A DNA stretch of 64,000 nt from Yamagishiella unicocca (lineage: Eukaryota; Chlorophyta; Chlorophyceae; Chlamydomonadales; Volvocaceae). The position numbers were made by a program, and so were the translations under genes. The stretch covers positions 1,572,001 through 1,636,000 of the forward strand of contig BDSL01000002.1 of NCBI GenBank assembly GCA_003116995.1. Reading direction: 5' to 3'. The notes beneath the pieces are model-generated. The model did no database searches and had not been told where the DNA came from. It saw only the letters and a program-made list of their open reading frames with translations. Below are positions 27,841-41,400 of the stretch, in pieces (positions within the stretch are counted from its first letter, which is position 1; the number at the start of each line of letters is the position of its first letter).

Positions 27841-28973
27841 TGCGTCGGGCTTGACATCCTCAGGGCACTAAGTACGTGAGAGGGTTGCTAACTCATCATT
27901 CCTCTGGGCTACCTCATCGGAACCTCTGGCCCCACAGACCCACAAAGGGGCAGACCCTCCTCCAAGCAACCGGGATGGCACAAACGAAGGATTCTCTCCA
28001 CTGGCGTCAATGACCCACACCGGTCGGCTCACCGGACGCATGTGCGCCCTCAAGCAAAATATGCACGAAACCACCATGCTTGAGCAGATTTCTACATCGT
28101 TGGTGAAACACAAACAGTATTGCGGCCTGGATTCGTACGGCGCGTGGGCGAGAGGAACAGTACGAAGCACGGCAGGTTGCCAGGTTAGTTACTTCACAAC
28201 CCATGCGCGCGTCTGCCTCACACGCAACCGTTAACTTATTGATGATGAATGGAAAACATTTGAAAGAATTATATGTTGCTACGCCAGCGAGCAACAAAAA
28301 TGCAACCATGGGCGTTTTGAAGTTTGTCAAGCTCGACTACCATGATCTGTCCCATGGTCTTTGCGGCAGGCACCGCTACAAATTTTCGACATATCTCCTT
28401 AAAGCATCGACCACAAGCTTACCGCAAGACCGACCTCCTCGCCTTTCGAGGCGGTAGTCCACTTCGACTTAGCCGTGCGTGGACGTACGCCTGGTGAACC
28501 ACGGGTCACTCGCCACGCTTCAGTCTCGCCATTCCACCACCACGCACATGCTACCAGGTTTAAAAAGGGCAAACACATGGGAACAGGGATGGGGGTGATT
28601 CCACACCGGCCCGTCCCTGGACCGAACATCGATCTGGGCCGGCTCAGGCCATGCAATGTCAGGCCCAGTGTCCACATAGTTGTTCGTTACTGCTTGCGCT
28701 GTGGCGATGAATAATGGTAAAACAATCAGAATTTGCACATGCGTGCATTCATTGTGCTGAAACAGCCAGGACATGGGCCTCTCTTCTTGTCCTGGGTTCG
28801 CCCGGGCTTGATGACAATGTAACGTCGTTTCATCGGAGAAAGATCCTCAGCGCCCTTTGATACAGGTAGGCAAGCCGCACCAATAACCGCATCTACAGTA
28901 ACCACGATAACGGCGCCAGCGATCGCACGCAACCTGGCATACACATTTCCCTGAGCACCTACTGCCATATATA

Positions 28974-28978
28974 TTACA
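28974..28978 (-). terminator. Candidate poly(A) signal TGTAA for the unknown ORF
   Basis: TTACA on the plus strand reads TGTAA on the minus strand, 78 bp after the stop of the ORF at 29056-29727. TGTAA is the usual volvocine polyadenylation motif. Confidence 0.35.
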
Positions 28979-29055
28979 AAACGAATACCACCTGGCGTCC
29001 GCTGCTTCGACAAAGCGACGGCTACGGTTGAACGTGAGCACAAATCCATGCACGT

Positions 29056-29727
29056 TCACTCAAAGTCCGACCTGTCAGGAAAAGCTTTCAGTTCGAATAC
29101 CGGCTCCTCCAGTCTGATGAAAAAGGTGGTGGCTAGGGGACCCCCAACGCATTGGCCCGGGTCGTCGTTCCCCTTCATGTACGCAGCGTCGCTTACCAGG
29201 TATCCGTAATTCGTCATCAGCCCTCCGATCTCGCGTTCAAGCCGGCTGGCGTTGAGACGCAGCGAATAACTGCCGCCCCCCTTGGAGGGCGCTGTATCGT
29301 ACAACCAGGTCACATGGACAGCGGCTGCCGGGTCCGTCATGGCGAAGAGCTCGTGGCAGTCAGCGACGTGTACAGTCTTGCCCTTGGAGGCACGGATTGC
29401 GGACTCGCAGCGGCGGTCCACTAAGCCCACGAAGTTGATGGTAGGTACTTTCTGGGCGCTGATGTGGCGAAACAGCGTCGCTTTGTCGCCCACGGTGTGC
29501 CGCAGCGTTCGCGTAATTCGGACGTCGTCGTCACTGTCGCTGCATTCGTCGGTGCTGAATGATGCAGTGTCAGAGGATCGTATGGTCAACCTGCAGCCGC
29601 CTCGTGGCTTCGTAGATCGGGAGTCAGTGCGGGAGGGAGTCCGAGGGACGCCGGGCTCCAGCGGAACACGGCTGCAAATCGCACAGCAGCTGCTAGCGAA
29701 AAGACTCTGAAAGACCTTGAATGCCAT
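29056..29727 (-). CDS. Unknown protein, intronless 223-residue ORF
   Basis: I do not recognise this protein. A single open frame starts with ATG (MAFKVFQSLF) and ends with TCAGACTTTGAGTGA. Residues ~45-65 contain an acidic SDSDDD stretch. The C-terminal two thirds look globular and of mixed composition: FVGLVDRRCESAIRAS, HVADCHELFAMTDPAAAVHV, WLYDT, LEREIGGLM and NYGYLVSD. There is no signal peptide, membrane segment or Cys/His motif. Support for coding is its length and GC content against AT-richer surroundings, its protein-like composition, and a TGTAA motif 78 bp downstream on the same strand. It stands alone in a gene-poor, repeat-bearing region, so a transposon-derived or lineage-specific gene is possible. 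Confidence 0.45.
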   Translation of the reverse strand: MAFKVFQSLFASSCCAICSRVPLEPGVPRTPSRTDSRSTKPRGGCRLTIRSSDTASFSTDECSDSDDDVRITRTLRHTVGDKATLFRHISAQKVPTINFVGLVDRRCESAIRASKGKTVHVADCHELFAMTDPAAAVHVTWLYDTAPSKGGGSYSLRLNASRLEREIGGLMTNYGYLVSDAAYMKGNDDPGQCVGGPLATTFFIRLEEPVFELKAFPDRSDFE

Positions 29728-32401
29728 GTGCGCAAACGCTTATGTGTGACCGTCACTTTGCTGCGACAATGAGGCAGGCGCTGGCTATGGGATTGCGGGT
29801 CGCGCGGCCAGACGTAGCAATCGTGATACGACGGCTTCCCACCGTCCTCGGCTTAGGCGGAAGCCTGGCTAAATGTGGCTTGGCACTATCCGGAAAGATG
29901 TAAATTTAGCACCCATTAATAGAAGTTTGAGAAACGCATAGCACAGAATGATTCGTACGTACTTCAGTCACCATGCCGATGGGGTGCTTTAACAGGAGGC
30001 CTCTGCGACGCCAACCGCCGTGGTTCACAGTGTGTAAATGGGGGGTGCCCGACTAATTGTTGTGCGTGGTTTTGTACTACTATCTGTTGACTACTGCTGG
30101 TTAGACGAGCTCCACACCGGCCTCTTCACCCCGCGCAGATTAACCAGCAGTACAAATGCATTTTTCACTTTTTCACATCGTCGCCGGATGCCTCCTTGCC
30201 TTCTCTGGGCGTTCGCCCCTCCTGCGACTCGCCATCGCGTTACATAGCTCATTCGTAGCTCGTTCATAGCTCATTCCTTGTGTTATACACTTGAAAAAAT
30301 ATTGCTACGTCGAAGGTGCGCGTTTACGCGTGTGCCGTAGGCAGCCTAAGGGACTTGTAACCGAGCACTGTCGTGCAGGGCGCCTCCGTTTTTAGCGTTT
30401 CTGTCAGGCTAGCTTGGATTATTTACTGAGAGAAAATAGGCCAAAGCCTAGAATAAATGAAGCGCTCTGCAGTATTCCACATTCCCAGTCCTTTCCGCAT
30501 CTGAACGACAGTAACCCTCATTTCAGAGGATACAATGATCAGGAAGCTATGCAATATGGCATATACACGTGCATGTCAGTGCCCAGACGCAAAAAGAAGG
30601 CATCGACAGGCATTCTTATTACCTGCTGAGGGAGTGCTTCATTGCACAGCGTACCACCGGTATAATTTGTTCGGCGCTCGTTAGGAACGAGTGAGGCCAT
30701 GGTACTGTACGCAATGTACATGTACTTTTGGGGGGACGGGATATTGGCTGACGAGTTGTGATAACGCGGGCGCCCTGGCGGTGGTTGCTAACGTCGGCGG
30801 CGCTGCGGCAGCTGTTGGTGTGCGGCGGGAAAAGTCTGGGAGGGAAGAGCCTGGAAGGGCCTGCACCTGCCTCAGCGTAAGGGAAAGTATGAACTCAGTA
30901 CTACGACAGCCAACTGTCCCTTGGGACGATACCGGAACACTGCCAGAAACAAGAAGACTGTGAACTGTACACATGGTACCGCCACGTGCTGCGCATGCGC
31001 GGGGCTGGGCTGCTTATTAGTGTGCAGAAATTAAGTTGCGCTCGCTTGCTCACAACGTCTATTGCGTGTGGTGTATCGTTTCAGTTGAACCAGGAAAGCA
31101 CTCACACATCAGCTGCTCGCTGCGAAATCCTACTTCACATGATAACAGACTCCTGGCTGTGGTCGCTCTTGGGGGATTAAAAGTAGTGCTTGTTCCAGTG
31201 GGTTCCAGGCCAAAAGGCCTGTGTTTGCGCTAGCAGGCAGCAGACGCTCCAAAAGGCACAAAGAAAACAGGGGATGCTTGCCGGCGTACGGCACCATCGT
31301 CGTGTGAAAGCAGCCGCCAGCAAAGCCATTTTTGCACAACGCACAACTCTACTTCCAAGGCAGCCCAAGTCCATGAGCACTTGCCAATCCAGGCAATGGA
31401 ACGAACCTCCGAACCCCCGCGCGTTTTAGTTGCTGTCGATGATCACATGTATTCAGGCTATTATATGAGATAAGGATTCGTTTCGGCGTGAGAGGCAGGT
31501 AGGGCTCAAGTCGGACGGTCGTGCGTACGGTTCCTTTTGATCCCACGTCTCCTACCTCTTATGATTATCTCCACTGCTGCTGCCACCGCTTCGTGGGAAA
31601 TCGGCAACGCCAAAACCTATCGCTTGGATGTATGATGTAGGAGCAGCCTCGCTGTTTGACTTGAGGCTTGTCTGAACAGCCTAGCCGCGCACTCAGGGGT
31701 CCCTCGCTTTCCTCAAGCTCCTAAAATTTCCTCTGCCCCGCCTTTTCCTGAATAACAATGGCTCGTACTACACAATCATGTAAATTAGGACGGTTGCAGG
31801 TGTCGTGCTGCTGGCTGTCCTAGCCTTACCTCTTCCTGGCAGTGGTGCTTTTGTAAGGACTCATAGGTTGGAATCCATGCGTTTGGAGCCATGACCAGCT
31901 GCGAGTATGGCTCCGCGAACTGATTGTTGCCCTATGTCTGCGACACCATGAGCTAGGCGGCTCTGGTGCTCCAACCCGACCTATGACAGTTGTTGGCGAT
32001 TGTTGGCGAAACTAACGGGGCTGTGGTCCTCATATGGCACCAAGCCTCCATTCCTGTTCCGCTGCGTTGTTACATGTACCGTCAGCCGCGTGCGCCAGCA
32101 TACGTGGCTGAGAAACCGCGCAAACGATATGTCCCGAAACATGAACTCCAATCCGTGCCCCAACCAACGTTGCGACTAGCAACTCATCACTCGCATCGGG
32201 GAAGACTAGTCGAGCCTGCTGGCCACCAAACAGCTCGCGCACACTGGCATTCAGAGGCTGCGACGCCGGGTCCAACCCGTACCGGGTACCAGACGCCAGC
32301 GCCAAACGTCAACCCAGCTACTCAGCGGCACCATGCCATCAACCACAGCGCACGCGGGTTAGGACGCGTTTCGCGCGCCGTACAGATCCCGCTGGGATGC
32401 G
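29728..32401. other. Gene-poor spacer downstream of AQR
   Basis: Only short frames without motifs on either strand, and more AT-rich than the flanking genes. It holds the partial repeat end at 31188-31230 and the AQR 3' UTR at its right side. A repeated CATAGCTCATTC-like stretch lies near 30240-30280. Confidence 0.5.
32070..32074 (-). terminator. Candidate AQR poly(A) signal TGTAA
   Basis: A minus-strand TGTAA lies about 330 bp past the AQR stop codon at 32402, at a plausible 3' UTR distance for this lineage. Confidence 0.4.
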
Positions 32402-35400
32402 TCACTCGTCCATCACCGTGAGTCGAGATCCCTCCTCCTTCGCATCGGCCCCTGCCCCCCCGCTCTCCCCACCTTCCGGCGCCGACTTGTCTTCGCCCTT
32501 CCCTCCCTGTTGCCCATCCTTCAGCTCACTCTCCGCCCCCGCGTTCGGCCCCTCCGAACCCGACCCGCCGGCATCGCCCGCCGGCACCGCCTCCGTCGGG
32601 CCGCTGCCTCCCTCCGCGCCCTCGGTCCGTGCCGCCCCATCACCCTGCACCTCCTGCTCCGCCGCCGGCTCCGAAGCCTCCTGGACAGGTCCCTGCTCTG
32701 CAACGCCCTCCACCGCGGGCTCCTGCGGCTGCTGCTGGGGCGCCGCCGCCGCCGCTGCCGCCGCCATGGCCGCGACCGCCATCTGCTCGTCCGTGATGGC
32801 GGCCACCAGCGCCGACATGGCCTCCACGCCGCCGATGAGGTCGAGCTGTACGGGGTCCTCCACGCTGCGGGTGCACGACCCGTACGACTCTCCCTGCGAC
32901 ACGTGGCACATTGCGGCGGGGCGGCGGAGGGACGGGTGTCGGCTGTCAAGGCGTGCGCCTCGGGCAGCGCAGGCGGTGTACACTGGCTGGCTTCCCAATC
33001 CCTAAACGTTCCCCCGGGCGGAAGCACTCAACCAACCAAAACCCCACACCTGCACTCGCACGGCCCCGGCAAATCCTCACCTTGACCAGCGCCAGCTGCG
33101 TGGGCCGGGCCAGCAGCTGCCGGAAGGTGGGCAGCAGCTCGTAGCAGTTGGCGAACAGCTCCCTGTGTGGTCGAGGGGCGCGAGGAGGGGCCGAGAGGGA
33201 AGTGAGCTGGGTAGGTAGGTAGGTAGGTAGGTAGGTAGGTAGGTAGGTAGGTAGGTAGGTAGGTAGGTAGGTTTCAGGTAGGACGTGGCAGCGGGAGGGA
33301 GGGAGGATGCAATGGCTACCGGCGCACGGGGTACCCTTGTCCGGCCCAATGACTACCGGCCAGTACACGAGCCCACCAGCTGCATCCCCCTCAGCACCAC
33401 GCCCCGAAAACCCGAGCCCCACCAACACTTCCCCCGCAGGGGTAGGCCATGACCGCGGCCCCCAGGGCGCTTGTTCGCGGTGTCCCAACCGACCATTCCC
33501 GGCCCCCCGCGCCTCGCCTCGACCACGTCCCGGTGGCGTCCCGCCCTGCTCTCACTTGCGTCCAAAGATGTAGAGCCCCAGCCGGGCGCGACTCATGGCC
33601 ACCACCAGGCGCCGCACGTCGCGCAGGTGGCCCACCGTCTTGCTGCGCACCAGGCTGAGCAGGATGTAGTCGTTCTGGGCGCCCTGGTACTTGTCCACGG
33701 TGGCAATCTGCGGGCGGCGGGCGGCGGAGGTGCAGGAGCACCGCGGCGTCGGGGGCAGACTCAGCACAGTGTCGGCATTGTGGTTGGCAAGTCTTGGGAG
33801 GAGTGAGGCGAGGCAGCGGCGGGCCCGAGGCCTGGAGCAGCCGCCCTGCGCCGCGGATTCAACGTGCCCCGCCCCGTGGGTCCCAGCCAAGCCGTGCCGT
33901 ACCCGGTGGGGGCGGCCGAACATCGGGTACGCCGCGCAGCGCTGCTCCACCACGTCGCGGATGAGGGCCTTTTGGCCGTTGTAGGTGGTTAGGATGGAGA
34001 TCTTGTGCGCGGGGTAGCCCATCAGCCGCATGAACATGAAGGTGGCCACCACGTACTCCGCCTCGCCCAGGTTCTGGTAGAAGTACGGCACCGGCTCGGA
34101 CTCGCCTGTTGCACAGGAGGGCAGGCGCGGCGAGGAGCGGGGGGGTGGGGGGTGGGGTTAGGGGACGGAGCATGACAGGCGGAGGGGGAGTAGTTTCGTG
34201 CCGGAAATGGACACAGTGGCGGCGGCTGCAGACCGGCTGCTTTCCCTTCCGAGTGATCGCCATGTTTGCCGGCGCTGAGGGCAGGTGGCCTAGATGGCAC
34301 CCGGGCGCCGCAGATGTCCCCTCCAGAAGCGTGTACCAGCGGGATGGATGGCCAGCGGGGCAGCAGAGGCAGCCCAAATGTGTCGCGAAGAGTAACACCC
34401 CTGACCCAAAACGTCTTTGCATGCCCGTCCCCAGGAGCCTCTCCCCTCCTGTCTCTCCCCCCGTCCGCCATCCGACGCCCTCCCCCCCTCCCCCTCCTCG
34501 TTCTCCTAGTCATCATACACACGGGGAGGGGTTTCCCCTCTCCTCCCCCCGACGCACCCCTGCCCAGGTAGTCCGGCACGTCTACTAGCTGGTAGTCGAA
34601 CGCAAAGCCCGGGTTGGCGGCGCGGAAGGCGGGGCTCTGCTGCACCGCCGGCAGGTCGCCCAGCGCCTTGTAGCGCCAGTTGTAGAGCTGCGCCAGGGTG
34701 GCGCGGGCGCGGCCCTGCATGTTGAGCTGCACGTAGGGCGTGCCCAGGCGGATGAAGCGAGTGAAGAGCGACTGGTCCAGATGGGAGTACTTTTGGAAGG
34801 CCTGGTTCTTGACCACGGGGGGCAGCTGGTGGTGGTCGCCGATCAGCACCACGCGCTTCAGCCGAGACACACCGTCCTCAGGCTTCTGCAGGGGAGAGGG
34901 CGGGTGAGGTTGGGGGGCCTCAGTGGGGAGCGGGGCGGGGAGGGAGGACGCAGTCGCGGGGTTCCAGCCCGGCCCCGGGGTGCAGTAGGGCCCTAGTGTG
35001 TGGCCTAGTGTCTGGACGGCCCCATCGCAGCCGCCACTCGCCTGCAGCAGCATGGGGATGAACGTCTCGATCTCCAGGATCTGCGCCGCCTCCTCCATCA
35101 GGAGGTTGTCGTACTTGAACGCCAGCTGCAGGAACTCCCTCCGCTTGAGGGCCGCGTGCGTGCAAGTCATCGCCACGATCTTGGCCTGCGCGCCAGGGAG
35201 GGCAGGAAGAGGAGGGGAAAGGAGGGGAGGGGAAAAAGGGCACATCAGTAGATTGACAAAGAAAGAAGCTGCGGGGAGCGACTTACGGCCCCGGCCGCCC
35301 GCCCCGCGCCTGCTGTCCACTGCTTTCCTCCCCTCGCCCCCGGCCGACCCACCTGCTTGGTGCTCAGGTAGTTGACGCGGTCCGCCTGCCCCTTGAGCAT

Positions 35401-38400
35401 CTCGAAGGCGCGGCACTCCTCCAGCTCCTGGAACAGAGTGCGCAGGTGGCGGAAGCAGCCGCGGGCGCGCTCCATGTCCTGCGACCAGAGCGAGGTGGGG
35501 ACGGGGACAGGTTGGGTGAGCACTGAGCAGGATATACCGAAACAACCTCAACAAGGCTGCTCCAGCAGGGTGATGGTGCCGAGTTCATAACCAGCGGCTT
35601 CGGAGCAATACCGTGCATGCCCGCGGCCAGGGTGAAGTGTCCGCATCCTAGCACGTTGCTGCCGTCCTGGACACCTTACCACCCCCCGGGAAGCTCCCCC
35701 GCGCTGCCGCGCACCTGCTCAAAGTCCGCTCCCGCAAACACCGGCTGCGGCGCGTCCGCGAAGTACTCCTTGAAGGGGAACAGCTCCGCCACCACCTCGG
35801 CGCCCGCGCCGGCCGCGCGCGCCCGCTCCACCGCCGCCGAGAACTTCTCCCACCTCGCCAACACGTGTATCAGCCAGAAGTAGCTGGCGGTCTCGCACGT
35901 GTACGCCACCGACTCGGCCTCGGGCTACGGAGGGGAGGAGGGGAGATGCGGAGGGGAGGCGGGGGGTACCGTGTCGGCGTGTTGCGGCTCGGGGCCTCGC
36001 AAGCTGGCGGGGCTGATGGCACGACGAGGACTTGGCCGCATGGATCGCGGAAATGCAGCAGCCCCACATGATCAGCGAGCTGTGCCACCGCTGCCGCTAG
36101 TCCGCCAGACTGATTGCGGAACCCTCCAGCCCGCTGCCGCTCTGACGGGACGACACTCACTCCGCAGCCTTGAGCACCTCCGCGTGTGGGCCTCTCGCCG
36201 TGTGGGCCCCTCGCCGTGTGGGCCCCTCGCCGTTCCTCCCTCCCTCCCCCCTCCCTCGCCGTCCCTCCCTCGCTCCCGCTCACCACGGCCAGCTGCCTCG
36301 CCATCTTCTCCACCTCCGCCAGCAGCTCCAAGCGGCGAGCCAACATGGCGTTCACGCGGCCCACCCGGCTGAAGTCCTGCTCGGTGTCCAGCTCCGCCTC
36401 ACCCATGCCTGAAAAGAGGGGGTTGTAAAAACCGTTTTACGCGTTGGCGCATGGTTGTTGGACACCAATTTCGTGGGCGCATGCTGGAGCGGCATTAGGT
36501 AAGGCCAAAGGTGCCGATTTACGGCCACGGGAGAGGACATTTTCGGGGGTACATAGGGAAAGCAGTCCTTTGGGTACTACCACAACTGGCGCCGCCAAGC
36601 TGCGGTCCCGCACCCACCTAGACGCAGCAGGTAGCGCTCGGGCACATCGCGCTCCATGATCTTGCTGAAGAGGTCGTTGAGGGCCTGCGAGGGGAGCGGC
36701 GCGGGACGGGATGCGGACAGCGGGCAGCGGGACATGAGGAAGCGGACGGATAGTCAACACAGCCCAGGAGCCCGGAAAACAACTTCTAAGGGAGGGAAAT
36801 GCGCACGGGGACGAGGGCTGCGCGAGCTCCCTCGCCGTCTCCCACCTCGCCGTGCCTCTTGCCTCCTTACTTGCATACACGCCAGGGGCCCGCTGCCCTC
36901 TCCCCCTCTGCCCCCCGTCGCCCCGCCCCGCAGGCCCCGCCCCCGTCCGGTCCCCACCTGGTTGGAGTGCGTGATGAGGAGCGTCCGCTGGCCGGGGCAG
37001 TTGTGGTACAGCACCGTCATGATCTGTACGGCAGTGTCCGTCTTGCCCGTTCCTGGCGGCCCCACCACCATGGTCAGCCCCGGCTGCACTCCGGACGAGA
37101 TCGCCTCCACCTGGAGGGGACACCACACGGGGGCACGAGGGCGGCGGCAAGGGTTGCGACGATGCGAGGATGCGCGACCAAGGACTGGGACCGTCTGGGC
37201 CGCAGTAAAGCAGTGTGCAGTGCCGCGCTAAAGCAGTGTGCAGTACCGCGCAGTGCCGTACCTGCACGGGCGTGAAGCGCACCGCGTTGCGGCGAGGTTG
37301 GTCCTGCGGGTAGGGGCCCGGGTCGGGCGGCACGTAGCTCTCCACAAGCAGCTCCCCGGGGCCCGGCCCGGAGGCCGCCGAGGCGGGGGTCGCCTCCGCC
37401 GCAGCGGGCGCAGCGCCGTCCGTGGCTTCCATAGCGGCAGCGGCAGAGGTAGAAGGCGCGTCCGCGTCCGCCGGCGCGGGCGCGGCCGGGTAGGTGACGC
37501 GGAACGGAGGCACCGGCTTGGGGCCGCCGGATCGGTTGACGATCTTCACCTGCGGGGGGCCCAACGGGGCGGGGGCAGGGCGTGGGCAGCTCAGGTGACT
37601 TGCTGTCCTCGGGGGCCGCTGCCCGGCCACGCCGCTGGGAACGGTACGGGTGGCGCCCTGGAGCCCTTGACTCGCAGCTAGGGAACGGAGGATAATACTA
37701 TTTTTCGTTGTAGTTTAATTATTTAATTTGACGCAGAATTAATAAATAATGTAGTTCATTTACAAATATAAACAATAATACACTTTTTTTTATACAATTT
37801 GAACAGAAATCGTCCATACTCCCGTCTCCTCTCTTAACACTCGCCTTGAACTGCGGGAAGGCCTCCACCACGTGCTCCGCATCCAGGAAGGTGTCCTTGA
37901 AGTCCACGGTGCGGAGCGGCGGCTGCCCGCCCACGCCGCTGGTGTCGGAGGCGGCGTCAGTGCCCTCGGCGGCGGCGGCGGCGACCGCGGCGGCGGTGCC
38001 GGGCACGCGCGCCTGGGCTGCCGCGGGGTCGCCGTAGCCCAGGAAGACGTCGTGCAGCCAGGGCTGGATGACGGCGGTTTCGTCGTTCATGAGGTCGCGG
38101 ATGGACTCAAGCACTGCCTTGAAGTTGTTCTCTTTGGGCTTGCGGCTGGAGGGCAGGAGGGAGGAGGCGGGAGGGAGGAGGGGGGAGGGGGGGGGGGGTC
38201 GCAAGGAAGACCCGTGTATGCGAAAAAAACCGTTTAGAGCAGACGTCTGGGAATGCGGGAGGAGGGCCGACGTTACGAGGGCGCAGGCGGAGGATCGCAA
38301 CAGGTGCGGTAGTGGCGCAGCGCTTCCAAGCGGTCCGTCCAAGGACAGGCGATGAGCTGAGGCTGGCGCAAAGCAAAGGCAGCAGATGCACTCGCAGCAC

Positions 38401-41400
38401 CGCGCGTCTGCACCCGCGGCGCCGGCGCCAGGGGGGGCGCTCATTAAAAGACTAATCTTAACATCCACCCGCAGCACCGACGCCAGTAGGTGCACCACAG
38501 CTCCCCTCAGGCGGGGGGAAGATGCTCACCGCATGAGCAGGTTGAATGTGCCGTAGGGGTCCTCGCTCTTGTGACGCGCCATGGTGTTCATGTCCAGCTG
38601 GTACTGCGCCGTGTCCAGGGCCACTGTCACGGTGCGGCCAAAGCCCTCGGCCGGCTTCACGTCCTCGCGCCGCACGCGACCCGTGAAGTCGTTCATGAGC
38701 CTGCGCGGAGAGGGAACGTGCCATTCGGACACGGACGACACGAGTCGGTAAGGGTACCCGGTTCGACCCCTCCCTCCCCCAGGGGCACATGAAACGTGAG
38801 GGCAGGGCCAGTGGTGTGGTGTGCGGAGGAGCTAAGAGGCGGCGGTGCGCCCGGCCGGCACACTACTTATACTGGATTGTGTAAAGCTTTTAAAGCTGTA
38901 GCTTTAGACAAACACTGTCCATCCAGGCCCACACCTGCCGCCCTCGTCTCGGAGCTCGATCACCTCGCAGCCGCGCACGTACACCAGCCCGTGCTTCTCC
39001 GCGGCGTTGGGCTCGCGCCCATCAGCGTAGGCTGCGGCGGCCGCGGTGGCGTCCGGCGGGCGGATGGTCATGAGGAAGAGGACGTCGTGCTGCTTGAGGT
39101 CGTCCCACTCTGCGCAAGACGCGGAGCGGAAGCGGCGCAATCAGCCGGCACGCGTTAGGCATTTGCCTTGAGACCAAAATTGCGTGAGCGCGTCGTACAT
39201 CACACGGTACCGTGGGCTGGCAAAGTGGTTTTGGCCATTTTTGCATTGGGTGAGCCGCCTTCCTGACACCGCTGTTTTCTGCTTGAGGACGTCGTCCCCG
39301 CCCCCTCGCCCCCCCTACCTCGCCGCACGTCGCCCCTCAGCGGCCGCGTGTCGACCACCACGTTGGCCGTCACAGCTGCGGGCTTGGCCTCGCCGACGTT
39401 GGGCTTGCGCACCTCCGTCACCTGCACACGGGGCAGGCAGGGAGGGGAGTGACGGGCCACAAAACACTAAGAAACAGAGGAAGTAGCGGAAAGCGGACAG
39501 GAGGGCGGCGGCCGCGCTCGCAGCCTTCCTGGACTCGACCTTCCCGAAGCGTGGTGTCCTGCCCACCAGGAGCTGCTTGTGACCGCGCCCGCCCGGCCGG
39601 CCCGTGCTGCCCACCTTGAAGGAGTTGAGCGGCAGCGCCATGCGCGCCCACCCGGCGAAGCGCACCCGGTCGTTGTCGTCCCAGTAGGCCCCCACGCGGC
39701 CCAGCACGTCCGCAATGTCCTCGCGGATCTCGTACGTGGCCTCCAGCCTGCGGAACAACAGGGCGTGGAGGCACATCAGCGAGGGAGCCAGGCCGTGGGG
39801 GGACAGAGAACCAGACCTTGGGGGAACTCCGCGTGGGGTCGGGGTGTTAGTGACCGTCCCTATCCCTGAGGCTGGGCACGGAGGAGACGAAGCAGCAGCG
39901 TAACAGCTCGCATGCATACCGTCTCCCTACACACCATAGCACCGCCGTCAGGTTTCTTCGTTGATAGTTCACATTGAACGCCCTCGGATCATGGCTTGGC
40001 GCGCTATGCTCTCACCCCCACATCCCGTACCGCCCGGGTGCCCGACCTCCAGCCCCACCCTCCGCTCGGGTGTCGTGTTCGCCCACCTGAACAGGTGGAA
40101 GCTCCGCAGCAGGTAGTCGTGGGTGGTGAGGAACTGCAGGTTCAGCTTGGGCAGCGCCAGGGCGCCCTCGCCCGTGTAGTGCTGGGAGGACGTCGGGATC
40201 TGGATGGCGGGTGGAGGCCAGGTGGCGTGAGGTCAGACGGCGTGGGGGGAGACCAGATGGGGTGAGATAAGGTGCAACGAGATTTTGGACAGGTTGATCA
40301 AGCCCCCAAACAAAGTATCCCTCGCCTGCCCCTCCCCCCGCCCGGGCTCCTCCAAGCGGCCTCCCTCTAGACCGCCCCCCGCCCACCATCGCTCGACGCC
40401 CCGGCCCTGTAGCGGCATCTGGGCGCGCCCTGACCAGCGCCTGCCAACCCCTCTTCGCTGCTCCTCCTCCTCCCTACCTGGCTCTCGTCCCACAGGAGGC
40501 TCTCCGTGGGGTACAGCGGCATCTCGTTGATCACCTCCCGCTGGCTGCGCCGCCGCTCGTACGTGCTTACCAGCACCTGCAACCACCACAACCGCCAACG
40601 GGACAGCAGCGCTGACGTCAGCACCACCGCAGGCCTAGGGCAGCCGCAGTCCCTGGAGGGCTACCATGGCGCCTACCCTGGAGCACGGGGGGTCTGGAGA
40701 CCCCGGGGACGCTCGCCACCCCCTCTTCCCCCCGCGAGCCCCCCTCTCTGTAGCCCTGGAAGCGTTTCGCCACTACATGGGTATGCATTGCCCTGCTGCC
40801 GTGCAGTCCACTGCAGATCGATGTATTACCCAGGCACACGTTTGCTCCCAGCAGCTGAAGGTTTACCAAAAAGGGAGGCCACACACGGCCATGGGAAGGA
40901 GCGCACCAGCGCCAGCACCAGCCACAATGCGCATCACGCAAGGCCTGGCATTCCGGGCCGGAGGCCGCTGCGGCATTGGATCAGCAAGCAAATATTATAT
41001 AAGGTACGCGCGTCTTACCTCCATGAGGAAGGCCGTGTCAGCGGCCCACGGGTCGTCCTCGCCCACCAGCCGCAGCTGCCGGCACAACAGGTGGCGCAGC
41101 TGCTCGGCTGACAATGCGGAGAGCTGCCGCCTGCAGCAGGGAGGACCAGGACGCGGCAGCAGCTCGGATGAGCATGCAAACAGGGCATTAGCCAACACAC
41201 ACTATACCCGGGCAGTCAGGCAGCCAACACATACTTCACACAGGCAGTCACGCAGCCAACACACACTACACCCGGGCAGTCAGGCAGCCCCGCACCTGAG
41301 GTTGTCCCGCTGCTCCACCGCGCCGCAGTTGCTCAGCGCCAGCTCGTGCAGCGGCTCCACCTCCGCCCAGTGCTTGAAGCACAGCCGCTGGAACTGGCAC

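Larger units (their letters stand above)
26551..29055. other. Gene-poor, repeat-bearing intergenic region
   Basis: No exon could be supported. It contains the PRPL27 promoter side, a 19-bp triplication at 27625-27681 and a dispersed repeat end at 27776-27840. A minus-strand TGTAA signal at 28974-28978 lies 78 bp beyond the stop of the unknown ORF at 29056-29727. A minus-strand frame at 28726-29049 has a hydrophobic run but no other support. Confidence 0.5.

Noticed and set aside
28726..29049. Minus-strand frame with a hydrophobic run AIAGAVIVVTVDAVIGAACL
   Set aside because: Immediately follows the 29056-29727 ORF and contains its candidate poly(A) signal; no second line of support for coding.
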